From NCBI RefSeq assembly GCF_000381025.1, contig NZ_KB905814.1:248001-312000 (forward strand): a stretch of 64,000 bases of DNA, written 5' to 3'. The translations under genes and the position numbers were made by a program. Below, in pieces: positions 61,646-64,000 of this stretch (positions are counted from its first letter, which is position 1; each line of letters begins with the position of its first letter). This DNA is from Streptomyces sulphureus DSM 40104. GTDB lineage: Bacteria > Actinomycetota > Actinomycetes > Streptomycetales > Streptomycetaceae. The notes beneath the pieces are model-generated. The model saw only the letters and a program-made list of their open reading frames with translations, did no database searches and had not been told where the DNA came from.

Positions 61646-63085
61646 CTAACCGGTCTTCACCCGGTGCTCGCTCTCCGGCTTCGCCTCCGGGTCGTCGGGG
61701 CTCACCGAGAAGACCGTGTCACCGGCCGAGACGACAAGGACGTCGGCGGCGAGGGTCACCGAGGACCTCGCGTCCATCTCGCCGGGGTCGGTCCCGCCGT
61801 CCCTCGCCGGCGTCCTCGTGGTCTGCCAGCGCTTCGCGCCGCTCTCGCCGTCGAAGGCGACCAGCCGGCCGGCCGGATCGGCGAGGTAGACCTCGTCGCG
61901 GTGGGCGGCGACTGCGGGGGCGGAGGCGTACTTCAGCGAGGTGGTGGCCTGCCACCGTTGCTCGCCGTCCTCGGCCCCGACGACCACCAACCGGGTCCGG
62001 TGATCGGTCAGTTCGCGCGCGAAGTACAGTTTGCCGCCGACGAGGTACGGGGTGGCGCCGGTGCCGATGGCCTTGCTCGGGAGGTGCTGCCGCGCGCGCT
62101 CGCCGCTCTGCGGGTCGACACGGACGAGGTCGCCGAACCGGCGGTCCGGCGGGAACTCGTTGCCCTCGGCCGGGAGGAAAAGCAGGTCGCCGTCGTCGAT
62201 ACCGACGGGCAGAGTGTCGTCCGACTCCGCCTCCTTGTGCCGATAGAACCTCCGCAGCTCGGGGTCGCCCTCGCCCTCCCACCGATACCAGGTGACGCGG
62301 CCGCCTTGGAACTCCTCGTCCCGACAGGTGACGAAGGCCCGGTCCGCGACCTTCGTCGGTGCGCACCATTCGTGCTCCGGCGTACTGATCCGCCACCGCT
62401 CCTCGCCGGTGCGCGCGTCCCACCCGACGACATCGCCGCCGGGAGCGGAATGCGCGCTCCAGTCCTCGTAGTCGCCGTCTTCGGGACGGTTGGTGACGCG
62501 TGTGGCCTCGTCGCCGACGATGGTGTCGCCGTCGCGCACCGCGGTGGAACGGACGTCGTGGGACCAGCGGGTCTCGCGGGTCTCGGCGTCGAGCGCGCGG
62601 ACGGTGTGCACGCTGTCGAGCGCGCCCCGCTCCACCTCGCTCTCCTTCATCTCGACGGTGAACGCCAGCCCGTCCCTGCGGGCAAAGTCCGAAGCGCGGT
62701 CCGGCTTCGCGGACTTGGGCAGGTGCGCTCCGTCCCTCACCCGCAGCGTCTCGTCCCTGAAGCCCGTTCCGTCGCAGTTCAGCCGCGAGGCGGCGGTGCC
62801 CCTCGAGGGCTGCGGCGTGGCGTCGTCCTCCCGGCTGGCCGCCGCCGTTCCGGCTACGCAGCGGTTCTCCTCGCCCGCCGGGCCGTCGTCGGCACCGCCG
62901 CCGTGGAAGCTCGTCCGCCACGGCTGCCAGCCGGCGGGCTCCTCCGCCTCGGGCGGCTCGGACGGACGCTCCTGGTCCCCGCAGCCGGCGAGGCCGACGA
63001 CGACCGCCAACAGCAGTGACGCCGCGACGAGTTCTCGGACCCGGTGACCGACCGGACGGGACGGGAGCGTGGTCGTGAGCCCCAT
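61646..63085 (-). CDS. PQQ-like beta-propeller lipoprotein
   Basis: The 479-residue product has a signal peptide with lipobox VGLAGC and an acidic proline-rich linker. The propeller's repeated units end in W-type strands (LDAETRETRWSHDV, DARTGEERWRISTP, GAEDGEQRWQATTS, DGESGAKRWQTTRT). Such extracytoplasmic propellers act as scaffolds or sensors; no PQQ-enzyme residues are evident. The start MGLTTTLPSRP follows GGGGAGG. IS5-like remnants lie on both sides, so it may have moved with or near an insertion sequence. Confidence 0.85.
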   Translation of the reverse strand: MGLTTTLPSRPVGHRVRELVAASLLLAVVVGLAGCGDQERPSEPPEAEEPAGWQPWRTSFHGGGADDGPAGEENRCVAGTAAASREDDATPQPSRGTAASRLNCDGTGFRDETLRVRDGAHLPKSAKPDRASDFARRDGLAFTVEMKESEVERGALDSVHTVRALDAETRETRWSHDVRSTAVRDGDTIVGDEATRVTNRPEDGDYEDWSAHSAPGGDVVGWDARTGEERWRISTPEHEWCAPTKVADRAFVTCRDEEFQGGRVTWYRWEGEGDPELRRFYRHKEAESDDTLPVGIDDGDLLFLPAEGNEFPPDRRFGDLVRVDPQSGERARQHLPSKAIGTGATPYLVGGKLYFARELTDHRTRLVVVGAEDGEQRWQATTSLKYASAPAVAAHRDEVYLADPAGRLVAFDGESGAKRWQTTRTPARDGGTDPGEMDARSSVTLAADVLVVSAGDTVFSVSPDDPEAKPESEHRVKTG

Positions 63086-63294
63086 GGAACCTCCCCGTTG
63101 CTCCCCGCGACCCGCACCGAACCGGCGGCGCACCGCCGGTACCGCGTGCCCCCGGGCGCGCGGGGACGTATCGATCCAGCGCTTCCAGCCGAACAGCCGG
63201 CTGCTAAGGGGACGATAAGTCCGGCCGCCCCGGACACGGAACGCCCGCCGCCCCTTCCCTCACGGGGTACGGAAAGGACCCGCCACTCGCGCGG
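63086..63294. other. Upstream region of the lipoprotein gene
   Basis: About 210 bases; together with the IS remnant and the DNA to 63677 this makes nearly 600 bases without an intact gene. No promoter was assigned. Confidence 0.35.
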
Positions 63295-63405
63295 GCGGCT
63301 TCGGACAGCGTGGTCGCGCGGGCGAGAGGCAGCGCCGCCCGCTACGAGAAGACCGCAATCCACTACCTCGCCGGGCTCCACGTTGCAGGCGTCTTCCTTC
63401 GGCCC
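63295..63405 (+). pseudogene. IS5-family transposase, C-terminal fragment
   Basis: The frame reads SAARYEKTAIHYLAGLHVAG VFLRPTR, matching the conserved C-terminus of IS5-type transposases (TRYxKTAxxYLAxLHLAGIF). No other part of the gene or terminal repeat is present. Confidence 0.7.
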
Positions 63406-63677
63406 ACACGGTGCCCCAGACGAGACCGCCCGCAGCCGCCGGCGGTCATGCTCGGCGAGTCGGCGCGAGGCGACTCCGACAACCGCTCGAACGGGTGAGG
63501 GAGTTGTCCACAACTCACGGGTTGTCCACAGGAATCGAGCAAGATCCACTTTCTCGCGGTGGCCTCCGTACCGTCCTCGCCATGACCCCTACGACGACAG
63601 ACCACGCAGTCCACGACCGCGCCCCTCGTGCAACCGCCCGCGCGACCTCCCGCCCGCGTCCCCGGCACATCCTCCGC

Positions 63678-64000
63678 TCAGCCGTGCAGATGCCGGCGTA
63701 CCGCTTCGGCTCGCTCGCGGCAGACCTCGGCGAGCTCCTCGTCCTCCAACTCCTCCGCGAGCTCCGAGAGTTGCTGCAGGGCCTGCCTCAACTTGGCGTG
63801 CTGTGCGAGCCGGTCGGCCCACTCCGCTGCCTCGACAGCCAGCCGCACGGCCTCGTCCCAGCGCCCCGCCCGTCGTTCGGCCTCGGCCCGTACCAGCCCG
63901 ATCCGCGCACGCATCGGATCGTCGTGCGTGCGCTCCACGTCCCGCAGAGCCTCCTCGAGGAGCGCGCCGGCCTCCTCCGCACGCCCGTCCCCGAGGAGCG
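63678..64000 (-). CDS. TPR-containing protein, C-terminal part
   Basis: The frame enters from the right edge of the window and ends at 63678; 107 codons are visible. Repeated helix pairs (RARIGLVRAEAERRAGRWDE, VRLAVEAAEWADRLAQ, KLRQALQQLSELAEELEDEE) are tetratricopeptide-like. The gene begins outside the window, so domain architecture and function cannot be judged. It may be a TPR regulator of the XRE or SARP type, many of which end this way. Confidence 0.7.
   Translation of the reverse strand, partial: LLGDGRAEEAGALLEEALRDVERTHDDPMRARIGLVRAEAERRAGRWDEAVRLAVEAAEWADRLAQHAKLRQALQQLSELAEELEDEELAEVCRERAEAVRRHLHG

Overview
The window looks like chromosomal DNA of a Streptomyces species. GC is very high, coding sequence shows strong third-position GC, and many genes start with GTG or TTG. 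The left end follows the streptomycete gene order tsaC-prmC-prfA-rpmE-LCP-rho-thrB-thrC-hom-lysA-nrtL, then an orphan response regulator and a tRNA-Arg(CCG). No rRNA genes or cas genes are present.

Layout. (1) 1-13.9 kb: a conserved housekeeping block on the minus strand, covering translation termination, Rho, the threonine branch from homoserine, and lysine synthesis. (2) 13.88-29.30 kb: an integrated actinomycete ICE (AICE) of the pSAM2 type. It is bounded by a 48-bp perfect direct repeat that contains the 3' part of the tRNA-Arg. Its backbone is integrase, excisionase, RepSA-type initiator, small membrane protein, TraB/FtsK translocase, and a GntR (KorSA-like) repressor with two palindromic operators. 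Its cargo, 20.8-24.8 kb, is visibly less GC-rich and looks like a small defence island. An HNH nuclease plus a HEPN/zinc-ribbon protein form one operon. Facing it is an operon of a restriction-endonuclease-fold protein, a zinc-ribbon protein and a frameshifted Shedu-like nuclease. The right part of the AICE carries two small paralogous proteins, a conserved protein broken by an in-frame TAG, an XRE/TPR regulator without a standard start codon, and an APH-fold phosphotransferase. (3) 29.5-32.3 kb: a decayed lasso-peptide locus (B2, RRE, truncated and frameshifted cyclase) next to a deletion scar joining an ABC-ATPase start to a DUF190 protein end. (4) 32.3-41.1 kb: second-copy enolase, a DUF574 methyltransferase, an MFS exporter, DUF2267, a CBS pair, an NTF2-like/MarR operon with its own palindrome, a DHFR-fold reductase, a secreted peritrophin-like chitin-binding protein, and a nitrilase. 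(5) 41.4-42.0 kb: an orphan type I-E-like CRISPR array of 10 repeats. (6) 42.5-64 kb: RecQ, TerD, GNAT, a PPOX-fold protein, an iron-regulated siderophore ABC importer with an iron box, a decayed LLM monooxygenase, an amidase, a second DUF574 methyltransferase, a HelD-type helicase, a GT-B-like protein, IS5-family remnants on both sides of a PQQ-propeller lipoprotein, and the end of a TPR protein.

The part most worth following up is the AICE cargo, above all the HNH + HEPN/double-zinc-ribbon pair, which I cannot assign to a named system. A second theme is gene decay. At least eight broken genes lie in the accessory parts, and three show an apparent one-base change at or next to a short homopolymer, so sequencing error must be excluded before real decay is claimed.
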